DNA of 64,000 bases from UBA4582 sp047629195 (GCA_047629195.1 JBLHWY010000006.1:25098-89097), one strand, 5' to 3'; positions 53,425 through 63,440 are shown, counted from the stretch's first letter. Notes: generated from the sequence alone by a model not told the origin. Numbers and translations are program-made.

Positions 53425-53458
53425 GGGAGCAACAACTTTCATTTCTAGTGTTGCCCCC
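53425..53458. terminator. stem-loop after the peroxiredoxin gene
   Basis: GGGAGCAACA (53425-53434) and TGTTGCCCCC (53449-53458) pair over 10 bp with one wobble. It lies 20 bp downstream of the peroxiredoxin stop, on its strand. There is no T-run, so it may be a processing or mRNA-stabilising hairpin. Confidence 0.5.
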
Positions 53459-53477
53459 AACCGAGATCAATCACTCA

Positions 53478-53957
53478 CTATAGCAATTCAAGCATCGCAT
53501 CTGCTGAACTGACTTCAAATGCACCAGGTGCTTCCACGTGAAGCGCAGTCACGACGCCATCTTCAGCAATAAGTGCATAACGCTGCGACCGTTTCCCTAA
53601 GCCAAATGCTGAACCGTCCATGTCTAGTCCCACAGCACTAGTGAAGTCGCCATTGCCGTCGGCTAGCATAATAAGTTCTTCAGCATTCTTGTCGGCACCC
53701 CATGCCGACATCACAAACGCATCATTGACCGAAAGACAAACAATCGAATCGACACCCTTTGCTTTTATTTTGTCCGCATTTACCACATAACTCGGCAAAT
53801 GCGCCGCGCTACAGGTAGGGGTAAACGCGCCTGGCAAGGCAAAAAGAACGACCTTTTTACCTGCAAACAAATCATCTGTTGAAATATCCTGCGGTCCTTT
53901 CTCGCCCATTACCTTCATAGTTGCCTGAGGTAATTTATCTCCTACTTGTATTGCCAT
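53478..53957 (-). CDS. peroxiredoxin (Prx5/AhpE-like)
   Basis: Thiol peroxidase of 159 residues. The peroxidatic cysteine lies in the motif FALPGAFTPTCSAAHLPSYV, the canonical PGAFTPxC of the Prx5 subgroup, with the following VCLSVNDAFVMSAWG and the conserved GKRSQRYALI. No clear resolving cysteine is seen, so it probably needs an external thiol such as glutaredoxin or glutathione. It lies alone on its strand, with a 294-bp divergent gap to the sulfatase gene. Confidence 0.93.
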   Translation of the reverse strand: MAIQVGDKLPQATMKVMGEKGPQDISTDDLFAGKKVVLFALPGAFTPTCSAAHLPSYVVNADKIKAKGVDSIVCLSVNDAFVMSAWGADKNAEELIMLADGNGDFTSAVGLDMDGSAFGLGKRSQRYALIAEDGVVTALHVEAPGAFEVSSADAMLELL

Positions 53958-54275
53958 TCGTGCCTCGCTTTAGGGTTATTGTCTTAATTTGAATTGAACC
54001 GATAGTTTGCCATCGACTGCGTTAACTGCATAGCACGCAACGCATCAAAGCCACAATCAGCCGGTAAGTCTCCTCCGTCGATGATTCAACTTCAAGTTCA
54101 AGTTCCAATTTCTGGAGCATTTACCTGTATCCCTTCGAAACACCTCTACGGACTTTGCCCTCTTTTTAAAAAGTCGCAATATTGCTAGTATCTTCGATTA
54201 CTAAAGATCTGGATAGTTCGCTTAAACGACGGTAGATCTGATTCAAAAATAGTGAAAATACCTAAGAGGCTCAGA

Positions 54276-56216
54276 ATGACCTACTCACCATTACCCGAAG
54301 CACTAGCAAAACCTAAAGCGGCCTCCAAATTCACTCGACGCGCAAATGATGCGGTGAAGAACTCACTTGATTTTTCTGACAAGCGTAGCTTTGAAGATGC
54401 CAAACGCGGCTTTATCGCCACCATAGAACCCATGATCATCCCCCACAATTCAAGCCCCCACCCAGCTTTCGATCTGACCAAAACAAGCTTTCTGAAAGGT
54501 GAAGCGGCGGATACGGTAAACCCGTCGCTGTGGCGGCAGGCCCAACTCAACGCTCAACACCATGGCTTATATGAAGTCGTAGACGGTATTTACCAAATAC
54601 GCTCGTTCGACATAGCCAATATGACCCTAATAAGAGGCGAAACTGGCTGGATTATTATTGACCCACTGACGTCAAGCGAATCATCAAGTGCCGGTCTGGC
54701 ACTGGCCAATGAGCAACTGGGAGAGCGCCCAGTTATCGCGGTTATTCACACCCACAGCCATGCAGATCATTTTGCTGGCGTACTAGGTGTGATTAGCCAA
54801 GAAGATGCAGAAACCGGACGCGTGCAAGTACTTGCCCCGGTCGACTATGTAAATGAGGCGCTATCAGAAAACGTGTTGGCGGGGAACGCGATGACTCGCC
54901 GCGCGACCTATATGTACGGCAACCTTTTACAACCCTCCCCCACGGGTTGGGTAACAACCGGCCTTGGTGCTGGCGTATCGATGGGTTCCACGGGCTTTGT
55001 GATTCCCAACGACATCGTTAAAGAAACAGGGGAAACCAGGACCATCGATGGTATTGAGATAGAATTTCAGATGACGATGGGTACCGAAGCACCAGCAGAA
55101 ATGGTGTTTTATTTCCCTCAATTCAAAGCTCTGTGTATGTCTGAGATCACGTCCCATCACTTGCACAATGTCTACACGCCAAGAGGCGCACAGGTTCGAG
55201 ATGCGCTTGCATGGGCAGCCCAAATTAACGAGTCGGTAGAACTGTTTGGTGACAAACTCGAAGTTCAATTTGCCAGTCACCATTGGCCGATTTGGGGGCG
55301 CGAAAAAGTAAGAGAGTACATGACCAAACAGCGTGACACCTATAAATACATTCACGACCAGACCTTAAGACTTGCAAACCACGGCTATACGAAAGAGGAA
55401 ATTGCAGAGCACGTCGACTTACCAGACTCGCTCGGGAAAGAGTTTTACAATCGAGGATATTACGGCACTGTCCATCACAATACTCGCGCGGTATACGTAA
55501 AGTACCTGGGCTACTTTGACGGCAACCCTTCCCATCTCTACCCGTTGCCACCAGTGAAGGTTGCTAGCCACTATTTAGATTTCATGGGCGGTGCAGATTC
55601 AGTCGTTGAAAAAGCACAAAAATCGTTCGAAAAAGGCGAATATCGATGGGTAGCTGAAGTGTTAAATCACGTTGTGATGTCGGATCAGGAGCATGTTGCA
55701 GGGCGCTCACTACTCGCGGACACCCTTGAACAACTGGGCTATCAATCAGAGTCTGCGCCTTGGCGAAATTTCTACCTTTGCGGCGCACTGGAACTCAGAA
55801 ACGGACTAAAACCCGGGGCAAAATTCAGCGCAACTGACAGTATGGCAAAAGCCATGCCGATCTATAATCTGTTTCAAACCCTGGCTGTCAGACTTAACAG
55901 CAAACAGGCTGACGGTCTCATTCTACATATTAATCTCAACTTCACCGATCAAGCACCAATGCAATTGAGCATAGAGAATTCAGTACTCAATACGTTCCCC
56001 AACAAGCAGCATCCATCACCTGCAGCGACGCTTGGAATAGCCACGCTGGATTTCAAAAGGCTGATGTTGCGACTCACAACCGCGCCCGAACTGCTTGAAG
56101 CAGGCACTATGACCATAGATGGAGACGCTATGGCGCTTGCAAAGTTGGGCGGTCTATTCGATCAATTCGAAAGACGCTTCCCCTTGGTTACACCGCGACC
56201 AACCTGGAAGGAATAG
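54276..56216 (+). CDS. SdsA1-type alkyl sulfatase
   Basis: Zinc-dependent alkyl sulfatase of 646 residues that would release sulfate from linear alkyl sulfates. It has the metallo-beta-lactamase-like catalytic domain with VIHTHSHADHFAGVLGV (about residues 163-179), the metal ligands of LCMSEITSHHLHN and SHHWPIWG, and the middle dimerisation domain with WVAEVLNHVVMSD and RSLLADTLEQLGYQSESAPWRNFYL. The C-terminal SCP2-like domain ends near MTIDGDAMALAKL. I chose ATG 54276 (AGAGG 6 nt upstream); an in-frame GTG at 54252 is possible. There is no signal peptide, unlike some secreted homologues. Confidence 0.92.
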   Translation: MTYSPLPEALAKPKAASKFTRRANDAVKNSLDFSDKRSFEDAKRGFIATIEPMIIPHNSSPHPAFDLTKTSFLKGEAADTVNPSLWRQAQLNAQHHGLYEVVDGIYQIRSFDIANMTLIRGETGWIIIDPLTSSESSSAGLALANEQLGERPVIAVIHTHSHADHFAGVLGVISQEDAETGRVQVLAPVDYVNEALSENVLAGNAMTRRATYMYGNLLQPSPTGWVTTGLGAGVSMGSTGFVIPNDIVKETGETRTIDGIEIEFQMTMGTEAPAEMVFYFPQFKALCMSEITSHHLHNVYTPRGAQVRDALAWAAQINESVELFGDKLEVQFASHHWPIWGREKVREYMTKQRDTYKYIHDQTLRLANHGYTKEEIAEHVDLPDSLGKEFYNRGYYGTVHHNTRAVYVKYLGYFDGNPSHLYPLPPVKVASHYLDFMGGADSVVEKAQKSFEKGEYRWVAEVLNHVVMSDQEHVAGRSLLADTLEQLGYQSESAPWRNFYLCGALELRNGLKPGAKFSATDSMAKAMPIYNLFQTLAVRLNSKQADGLILHINLNFTDQAPMQLSIENSVLNTFPNKQHPSPAATLGIATLDFKRLMLRLTTAPELLEAGTMTIDGDAMALAKLGGLFDQFERRFPLVTPRPTWKE

Positions 56217-56257
56217 TGGCCAATTGATGCTAATCTTCTAAATTCCAAACCACCCTT

Positions 56258-56291
56258 AGCTAATTCTTAGCGAACTCACTAAGAATTAGCT
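56258..56291. terminator. bidirectional stem-loop between sulfatase and reductase genes
   Basis: AGCTAATTCTTAG (56258-56270) and CTAAGAATTAGCT (56279-56291) are perfect 13-bp arms with an 8-nt loop between two convergent genes. No strong T-run follows. Confidence 0.65.
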
Positions 56292-56305
56292 TATCCGAAC
56301 GGGCA

Positions 56306-57697
56306 CTAGCTTTTAAGCACGTTAAGCATGGCCTGAATGTTCGTCAATTTAACGCGTGGACGATCGCTAGCGGCACCATTACTGACTTCGTGCTGATCAA
56401 TTTTGTTCCAATCAATGTAGGTAATCACATCGGGCTTCCTTGATTTGATGAGCGCAACTACATCCTCTGCTGATTTCTCAGGTGCAAAGAAAAGGCCGGC
56501 CCGTGCATCATCTGCCATATGCTTGACGGTTTCTTGAGCATCCGTCTTGTTGGTCCCGATCACACCCGTCGGACCTCGTTTTATCCAACCCGCGACGTAC
56601 ATGCCTGCTAGCGCATTATTGTCATCATCGGTAATTCTGCCCTCAGTATTTCTTATCGTTCCGTTATAATCATCAAAAGGCACATCGATCACTGGCGCGC
56701 CACGATAACCTACTGATCGGAATACCATGCCGACGGGAATAATCTCTTCCTGGTCTGTCGCTCTGGCTTTTACACCACCTTTTTCATCAGCGTAGGCTTC
56801 ATTCTTCACTAGCTTTATAGCACTGACCTTGCCATCGTCACCGATGAGTTCGGTCGGAGAAACAAGAAAACGAATCGTAAGGTGGCGACTTTTGTCATGT
56901 ACCGTGCGCTGCGAAAAATCTTCAATGGCAGCAACATTCTTTTTCACATTCTTATCGCCCGAAGCATCTAGTTCGGCTTCACTCGCAGGATCGAGGGTCG
57001 CTTCAGACACGGGGACAAACACATCTGCATCGTCTAACTCGCCCATTTCCTTTATTTCCGGCGGTGTGAACGCTGCCTGTGCCGGTCCTCGCCGACCCAA
57101 TACATAAACGTTCTTAACCTTACTCTCTCGCAGTGCATCTAGCGCGTAGTCAGCCATGTCGGTCGTCATTAGCTCGGCATCCGTCTTACAAAGAATTCGG
57201 GCGACATCAATTGCGACGTTTCCAAGCCCAATGACCGCAACATTTTCTTGACTTAAATCGAACTCAAAATCAGTGCAGTCGGGATGACCGTTATACCAGG
57301 CGACAAAGTCAGTTGCAGAATGGCTACCTATAAGGTCTTCTCCAGGGATACCTAGATTCCGATCAGAAGGGGCTCCGGTTGCGAACATGATTTGATGATA
57401 GTGGTTTTTCAAATCGTCAAGAGTAATATCGGTACCATATTCAACATTACCAAAGAATCTAAACGATGGATGCTGGGCGCTCTTGTCGTACGCGCGAGTC
57501 ACCGTTTTGTATTTTTGATGGTCCGGCGCAACGCCAGCCCGCACTAAGCCAAAGGGCGTAGGCAGGCGTTCAAACATATCCATCTCGACGCACAAATCAG
57601 TATGCTTTAGAAAATTGCTCACAGTATAAAAACCAGCTGGCCCCGACCCAATAATCGCAACCCGTAACGGGTTCGATTCGCTTCCTACCTTTGACAT
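56306..57697 (-). CDS. ferredoxin-NADP+ reductase (adrenodoxin-reductase/FprA type)
   Basis: FAD- and NADP-binding enzyme of 463 residues. The FAD motif VAIIGSGPAGFYTV and the mature family motifs DMFERLPTPFGLVRAGVAPDHQ, IMFATGAPSDR, the NADP fold VAVIGLGNVAIDVARIL, YVLGRRGPAQAAFTPPEI and GMYVAGWIKRGPTGVIGTNK are all present. It would transfer electrons between NADPH and ferredoxin. It is divergent from the HEAT-repeat transporter gene (172-bp gap) and convergent with the sulfatase gene. No ferredoxin gene lies in the window. Confidence 0.94.
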   Translation of the reverse strand: MSKVGSESNPLRVAIIGSGPAGFYTVSNFLKHTDLCVEMDMFERLPTPFGLVRAGVAPDHQKYKTVTRAYDKSAQHPSFRFFGNVEYGTDITLDDLKNHYHQIMFATGAPSDRNLGIPGEDLIGSHSATDFVAWYNGHPDCTDFEFDLSQENVAVIGLGNVAIDVARILCKTDAELMTTDMADYALDALRESKVKNVYVLGRRGPAQAAFTPPEIKEMGELDDADVFVPVSEATLDPASEAELDASGDKNVKKNVAAIEDFSQRTVHDKSRHLTIRFLVSPTELIGDDGKVSAIKLVKNEAYADEKGGVKARATDQEEIIPVGMVFRSVGYRGAPVIDVPFDDYNGTIRNTEGRITDDDNNALAGMYVAGWIKRGPTGVIGTNKTDAQETVKHMADDARAGLFFAPEKSAEDVVALIKSRKPDVITYIDWNKIDQHEVSNGAASDRPRVKLTNIQAMLNVLKS

Positions 57698-57869
57698 TGA
57701 ACACTCCGTTTTTTTGACTCAGGAGAGACTATCAGATTCACCAAGGTAAGCGAAAGCATCTGTAGCTGATTCAAAAGGCTTACGCGATAATGTTCAGGGG
57801 TTATACTGCCCAGTATGCGGCCACGCATCAAACACGCATAATGTATCAGTCACGAAACGGGTCACCCTT

Positions 57870-60740
57870 TTGGCAGGAACGCAAGACACAGTAACAAACA
57901 CAGGCTGGCTAAAGGCACTTGGGATCAGGCCCCAGGAATCTTCGCTCGTTGCATTGCTGTTTAGCAACATGTTCATGTCTGGCCTAGCAATTGGCATGAT
58001 CAGAGTTTGTGCCTTCACACTGTTCCTTGAAAAGTTCGGCTCAGACCAACTCGCTATCATTGCAATATTGCTCGCATTCACCGGCACCTTTATCACCATT
58101 CTTCTGGGCAGCATCACCCGAAGCTTTTCTGTTAATGGATATTTAACAACAGTAATAAGCACCATCATAATTGGCTTGATAGGCTTCAGATTTTTACTTG
58201 AAGATAGCAGCCACGACACCCTGATATTCTGTTTACCCCTCTTTTTTGAGGTGGTTTATATGCTTTTCAGCCTACAGTTTGTCTCTCTGATTTCTCGGTT
58301 ACTCAATGTACGACAAACAAAACGCCTGTCTGGCATCACTAGATCCGGAGAGTTCCTGGCGGAAATCGTCGGCGGATTGAGCATTGTCGTACTTCTGAAT
58401 TACATGGCAGTCGAAGATTTGCTGGTCGTTGCCATGTTTGCAACATTAGGCGTACTGGCAATCGTTCAATTCACAGTTCGCAAATTCCACCAGAATCTAA
58501 TCATCACATCCGATGATTTGATTGCGGACAAAAAAGAAGATCGAATTGGCGCTCTACTCAAACGCCCTTATGTCAAATTAATCAGCCTTTGCTACGCAGC
58601 GTTTATCTTTGCTTACTTCTTTCTCGATGTCGCATTTTACGACTATGCCGCCAGACAATATCCAAATGAAACAGATCTCGCCGCATTCATTGGTCAATTT
58701 TTCGCCACCGCCGGCCTTATAACCCTGATCACCATGGTGTTTCTCTTTGCCCCATTCCTGCGAAAATTTGGTGTGCTTGGCGGTATGGTTGCTTTCCCGA
58801 TAGTCATCGGCCTTGGTTCTATTGCAATTAGTGCAATGGAATTAACCGGCACAGCAACGCATCTGATTTTTTTCGTCATGGTATTCACCAACGGCATGCG
58901 TTTCGTTCTGCAATCCGCGATCTGGCGACCGAGTGTCGCCATCCTATTCCAGGTTTTACCTGACCGACAAAGAGCACAAGGTACAGCGCTCATTGAGGGC
59001 ATTGTCGACCCTATCTCTGGTGGCATAGCCGGTCTTTGCCTTTACCTATTAACCAGCCAACTTGGCTGGGCACCAAAATATTTTCTGCTACTGCTTGCGG
59101 TAATCATGGTGGGCTGGATAGCGGTCAGTACGATAATCAGGAAAATGTACCTCTCAAACCTGCTAATCAATATCCAAAAACGCAAACTGGGTGAACTTTC
59201 AATTCAAGAACTGGATCCCGCGAGCTTAGATATCATCAAAGGCGGACTAAATAGCCCCTATACAGCTGAAATTTTTTATTGCCTAAACTTACTTGAAGAA
59301 ATTGATCACCCCGAAATCACCGAACTCGTTAAGACCACACTCGTTCATGAAAACGAAGCTGTAAGAATCGATGCGCTGAACCGAATTTCTCGCCTGCAAT
59401 TAAAAACCCTGACATTACATGTGCTAAAGCTAATCGATTCAGAATTAGACCCATCGGTCCTAGGCCAGGCTCTCAAAACCTATTCATCGCTAAAACCAAG
59501 CGACACTATTGAGGTTTTAAGAAAAATTTTGGACCTCTCGAACCCCGACGTCAGGAGTGGAGCGCTGGTGGGCATTCTCGACTTTGATGCAGGTTATCAA
59601 CCCGCGATAAACCTGCTATTGACCATGGCGCAAGCTCCACAAGCATCAACAAGAACATTGTCTGCAAAAATTATCGGAGAAATTGGGTCAACCGAATTTT
59701 CCCACTACCTTGCACCCATGCTTAACGATTCTGTCATCCGAGTTGTTAGGGAATCAATTTTTGCGGCAGGCAAACTGAGAGACCCCGATCTACTGGCGAC
59801 CATTGTTTCCCACATTTCAAATCCAAACTTCCATGGTGCGGCGAGCATTGCTCTCCGCCAATATGGAGACTCAGCGCTGTACGAACTCGAAGCAAACTTT
59901 AACGCAAAAACCAGCACTCGCCAGGAAAAGATTCGCATCATCGATATTGTCCGAGATATCGATGCACAGAGATCACGAGAGTTCTTGATTCGCCACCTAA
60001 AAACACAAAATCCAGAAATTCGACACGCGCTTTATCTGGCACTCGCAAGCATTCACTATCAAGCCGACACGGATGATAAATATCTGTTTGTTAATTTTCT
60101 GGACTCCGAAATTCAAGCGATTGCGCGATTGCTCGCAGCAAACATCGACCTAGACCAAGAACCAAAATATGCACCACTGAGAGACGCCCTGGGTAACGAA
60201 TTGAGTGTCAGGCTGGACAACATGCTCCTCATTGTATCTTTTCTTTTCCCCTCAATTGTCATGTTGGAATCTCGCGCAAACATAGATTCAAAAGTGACTG
60301 ATCATCGCGTATTCGCACTCGAGGTGCTCGACACCCTACTTTCACCTGACATAAAACAGGTTGTCATACCTCTGCTAGATGATATTTCTCCGAGAGATCA
60401 ACTGGAGGCTCTTAATACGCGCTATCCACAGCGCAAACTCAATCCCGAAGCGCGATTTGAAGACCTATTAAAGTATCACGTTAATCATGCATTCTTCTGG
60501 ACCAAAGCATCGTTGCTACATCAAATTGGCAAAGATGGAAATTCTAATTATTTGGCTTTCGTTACCGCAGCACTCAATAACGAAGAGCCAATCGTTAGAG
60601 AAACAGCGATTTGGGCACTCTCGCAACTGAACCCAAAAGATCTACATCAAATACTAACGGCTAAAATGCAGGACCCAAGTCCAGCAGTTGCAGCCATTGT
60701 GGCAGAACTTATCAGCGCGTTACCAACACCAAACGCCTGA
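57870..60740 (+). CDS. ATP/ADP-carrier-like transporter fused to HEAT repeats
   Basis: A 956-residue protein with two halves. The first about 420 residues contain about 10-12 hydrophobic helices, from SLVALLFSNMFMSGLAIGMIRVC, and look like the MFS/NTT (nucleotide ATP/ADP carrier) fold. It is followed by a long helical part (about 430-950) of HEAT-like repeats, for instance HENEAVRIDALNRISRL, DPSVLGQALKTYSSL, NPDVRSGALVGIL, DSVIRVVRESIFAAGKL and NEEPIVRETAIWALSQL. Such fusions occur in several bacterial groups and often end in a cyclic-nucleotide-binding domain. Here that domain is the next gene. It starts with TTG 57870. Transport function is inferred only from the fold. Confidence 0.85.
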   Translation: MAGTQDTVTNTGWLKALGIRPQESSLVALLFSNMFMSGLAIGMIRVCAFTLFLEKFGSDQLAIIAILLAFTGTFITILLGSITRSFSVNGYLTTVISTIIIGLIGFRFLLEDSSHDTLIFCLPLFFEVVYMLFSLQFVSLISRLLNVRQTKRLSGITRSGEFLAEIVGGLSIVVLLNYMAVEDLLVVAMFATLGVLAIVQFTVRKFHQNLIITSDDLIADKKEDRIGALLKRPYVKLISLCYAAFIFAYFFLDVAFYDYAARQYPNETDLAAFIGQFFATAGLITLITMVFLFAPFLRKFGVLGGMVAFPIVIGLGSIAISAMELTGTATHLIFFVMVFTNGMRFVLQSAIWRPSVAILFQVLPDRQRAQGTALIEGIVDPISGGIAGLCLYLLTSQLGWAPKYFLLLLAVIMVGWIAVSTIIRKMYLSNLLINIQKRKLGELSIQELDPASLDIIKGGLNSPYTAEIFYCLNLLEEIDHPEITELVKTTLVHENEAVRIDALNRISRLQLKTLTLHVLKLIDSELDPSVLGQALKTYSSLKPSDTIEVLRKILDLSNPDVRSGALVGILDFDAGYQPAINLLLTMAQAPQASTRTLSAKIIGEIGSTEFSHYLAPMLNDSVIRVVRESIFAAGKLRDPDLLATIVSHISNPNFHGAASIALRQYGDSALYELEANFNAKTSTRQEKIRIIDIVRDIDAQRSREFLIRHLKTQNPEIRHALYLALASIHYQADTDDKYLFVNFLDSEIQAIARLLAANIDLDQEPKYAPLRDALGNELSVRLDNMLLIVSFLFPSIVMLESRANIDSKVTDHRVFALEVLDTLLSPDIKQVVIPLLDDISPRDQLEALNTRYPQRKLNPEARFEDLLKYHVNHAFFWTKASLLHQIGKDGNSNYLAFVTAALNNEEPIVRETAIWALSQLNPKDLHQILTAKMQDPSPAVAAIVAELISALPTPNA

Positions 60741-60835
60741 TTAGACAGATTGCACGCTGGTAGTCTTAATGGAACCTGCGCATAATATCCAACAATCTCA
60801 GATCCATCATTCACAACTGCTAGACCTTAACTATT

Positions 60836-61291
60836 ATGCTGTTAACTCTTGAAAAAGTCCTAATTCTTAAATCTGTAAAAATTTTTTCTTCAGTCCCAGA
60901 AGCGCAACTGGTTGATATGGCGACGATTGTCGAAACCGTAGACTACGGTGCTGGTGATGTGATTCTTAGCCAAGGAGAACTCGGTAATTCGATGTACATC
61001 CTAGCCAACGGAAAGGTGCGCTTTTTCGATGGTGCAAAAGAACTAGGCATTGTCGGCGAGCGGGCTGTTTTTGGTGAATTAGCAGCACTTGATCCAGAAC
61101 CGCGTTCCGTTTCGGTATCAGCCGTCGAGGACTGCACCTTACTTCGACTAGAAGGGGAATCTTTGTACGATCTGATGGTCGGAAATAAAGACGTTACCCG
61201 AGGCATCATTCAGGTGTTATGTGAATACACCCGCAATAATCTCGCACTCGCCAATCAACATTCCGAGGAACAAGCTCAGAAAGAAAACTAA
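60836..61291 (+). CDS. cyclic nucleotide-binding domain protein
   Basis: A 151-residue stand-alone CNB (cNMP-binding) domain. The beta-roll core is YGAGDVILSQGELGNSMYILANGKVRFF, and the phosphate-binding cassette is FGELAALDPEPRSVSVSA, with the Glu and Arg expected to hold cyclic nucleotide. No DNA-binding or kinase domain is present. Located 95 bp after the HEAT-repeat transporter gene on the same strand, it is likely the separated C-terminal sensor of that system. It could bind cAMP or cGMP, but whether it still does is unproven. Confidence 0.9.
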   Translation: MLLTLEKVLILKSVKIFSSVPEAQLVDMATIVETVDYGAGDVILSQGELGNSMYILANGKVRFFDGAKELGIVGERAVFGELAALDPEPRSVSVSAVEDCTLLRLEGESLYDLMVGNKDVTRGIIQVLCEYTRNNLALANQHSEEQAQKEN

Positions 61292-61379
61292 ACACGACGA
61301 TCGGCTTACAAAAAATCGTAAATTTTATAATCAGTCGCTTATGTTTGCGTCAGAACAATATTTATCAGGAAAAACATTA

Positions 61380-63440
61380 ATGTCACGTAAGACTCTTTTC
61401 ATCATAATCCCCGTTACCTTAATCCTGCTTATGGGTCTGGGTGTTGTTATAGCAGTGGATAACCCTGAGTACTATCGCGAGCAGATCAAAACAACAGCCG
61501 AGACAGAAACAGGCTTTGAGATCCAAATAAACGGCGATCTAAATTGGCGCTACTGGCCTCCAATCGCTATTAGTATTGAAGATGTTGATATTCGCCCCAT
61601 CGGCTCAGACACACCACTGGCAACGCTAAAATCAGCTGCGATCGATCTAAAACTTTTACCACTCATATTTGGCGGCGGCAACATTGCGATAAATGGCCTG
61701 AACATTGATGGACTAAAACTCAATGCATTTATTGACGAGCAAGGTCGTGGTAATTGGGAAGTTGGAAATCAAGCAGCAGAGTCAACTGACTCAAATAAAA
61801 CAGGTTCTGAAAGTGCATCACAAGATTCGCTCGACCTTGATATCGGCGCGATGTCGATCACAAACGCCGCCATGTCCTACATCGACGAGTCAACAGGCGA
61901 ACACTATGAAGTCATCCTTGAATCTTTGACAACCGGCGCTGTGAGTTATTCAGAGCAGACGCCAATATCGTTTGATCTAGGACTCGTAGATAAGGTCTCA
62001 GGCTTAAGCTCGAAGGTCAACGGCAAAGGTGGCTTATCTTTCAATCCATCATTTACGCAATTCGGTCTGGTAGAACTCAACATCGAAAATAGCATGAAGA
62101 TCCCTGACATGACTGATCTCAACCTTAAACTGACGATTTCAGGAGACATCAACACAGCGCAAGGTACAGCGAGCCTGAGTCAATTAGACTTTCAACTGGC
62201 CGAACTAAATGGATCCGTCGCTGTCAATGTAACCGATATGAATACGACGCCAAAACTCGATGGGCAGATCACGATCGCCCCATTCAACGTTAAATCATTG
62301 ATGAAGACGCTTACTCAGCAGGAAATCAAAACCACCAACCCAGCAGCACTGAATGCAGTTTCGTTCTCGGCAAAACTTGGCGGCAACGCAGAGAACATCA
62401 AACTCACAGACATCTCGGGGAAGATAGATAGCAGCACTATTACAGGCAGACTTGCACTCAGAACTGGTAGCAAACTTACCTCCAGCTTCGATCTTAACCT
62501 CGATCAAATATCAGTCAGCGACTACTTGGAACCAACTTCTGAAGCAAGTTCTACAGCAACAGAACAGGCCAGTACGCCCGCAGTAGACTCAGAAGTATTG
62601 CCTCTTGCGCTTCTCAATGAGAACAATATCAACGGCAAATTTACCATCAGCCAAATGATGTATGAAACCTACACGCTAAGCCATTTCACGACAACAATTG
62701 TAAATGCCAATCAGCAGCTAAAAGTTACCGCGTCAGGCAAAGGATATGACGGCGCCATAAACATGGAGTTCGTTGCAAAAACTGGCAGTAACCCCAGTGG
62801 TAGAACCAATATTCAACTCGAAGGTATGGATGTCACCAAACTCGCAGAATTCGAGGCACTGACAGGTACCATTGAACTCAACTCAAATGCCAAATTTTCC
62901 GGTGTGATGCTAAGTGAGGTACTTGCAACGCTAGACGGTGATAGCGAATTCAATATTAAAGACGGCACTCTCGATGTTAAGCCAATCAAAAATATCGCGG
63001 CAGTCATCGACGGGCTTAGAGGTGAAACTTCAGCAGTAGCAAGTTGGCCAGATATCATGCCGTTCAAGTCTATGGTCGGCTCACACCAACTAAACCAAGG
63101 CGTTGCTAAAAACCAACAACTCAACATGACCATTGAGAACCTGAGCGTATCCGGCACTGGCGGATTAGATTACTGGAACGACAAACTCGCCTACGATATG
63201 GAAGTCACCCTGCATGAATCCGTAGATGGTCAATTTACAGTCGGACCTGCAATGGCAGGCATTCGATGGCCGTTACAATGTGCTGGCAGCATGGACGCAA
63301 CTGTTGCAGAACTTTGTACCCCAAACTCAGATACACTGTCGCAACTTGTCGGACAGATTTTAGCGAAAGAACTACAGCGACAAGGTACCGAAAAACTGAA
63401 AGAGAAAGGTAAGAAATTTCTGAAGGGTTTATTCAATTAA
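61380..63440 (+). CDS. asmA: AsmA family protein
   Basis: Membrane-anchored, largely periplasmic protein of 686 residues. An N-terminal membrane helix (LFIIIPVTLILLMGLGVVIA) is followed by the AsmA start pattern DNPEYYREQIKTTAETETGFEIQINGDLNWRYWP, then AISIEDVDIRP. The long middle part has beta-rich repeats, and the C-terminal AsmA_2-type end contains GDSEFNIKDGTLDVKPIKNIA and AGIRWPLQCAGSMDA. It probably belongs to the AsmA/TamB-type lipid transport proteins. I chose ATG 61380 because the membrane helix begins directly there. It precedes mutY, a conserved pairing. Confidence 0.93.
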   Translation: MSRKTLFIIIPVTLILLMGLGVVIAVDNPEYYREQIKTTAETETGFEIQINGDLNWRYWPPIAISIEDVDIRPIGSDTPLATLKSAAIDLKLLPLIFGGGNIAINGLNIDGLKLNAFIDEQGRGNWEVGNQAAESTDSNKTGSESASQDSLDLDIGAMSITNAAMSYIDESTGEHYEVILESLTTGAVSYSEQTPISFDLGLVDKVSGLSSKVNGKGGLSFNPSFTQFGLVELNIENSMKIPDMTDLNLKLTISGDINTAQGTASLSQLDFQLAELNGSVAVNVTDMNTTPKLDGQITIAPFNVKSLMKTLTQQEIKTTNPAALNAVSFSAKLGGNAENIKLTDISGKIDSSTITGRLALRTGSKLTSSFDLNLDQISVSDYLEPTSEASSTATEQASTPAVDSEVLPLALLNENNINGKFTISQMMYETYTLSHFTTTIVNANQQLKVTASGKGYDGAINMEFVAKTGSNPSGRTNIQLEGMDVTKLAEFEALTGTIELNSNAKFSGVMLSEVLATLDGDSEFNIKDGTLDVKPIKNIAAVIDGLRGETSAVASWPDIMPFKSMVGSHQLNQGVAKNQQLNMTIENLSVSGTGGLDYWNDKLAYDMEVTLHESVDGQFTVGPAMAGIRWPLQCAGSMDATVAELCTPNSDTLSQLVGQILAKELQRQGTEKLKEKGKKFLKGLFN

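Noticed and set aside
53340..53470. TPP riboswitch upstream of the DUF547 gene
   Set aside because: Only GAACCTGATC resembles the thi-box; the other conserved parts and a thiamine-related gene are missing.
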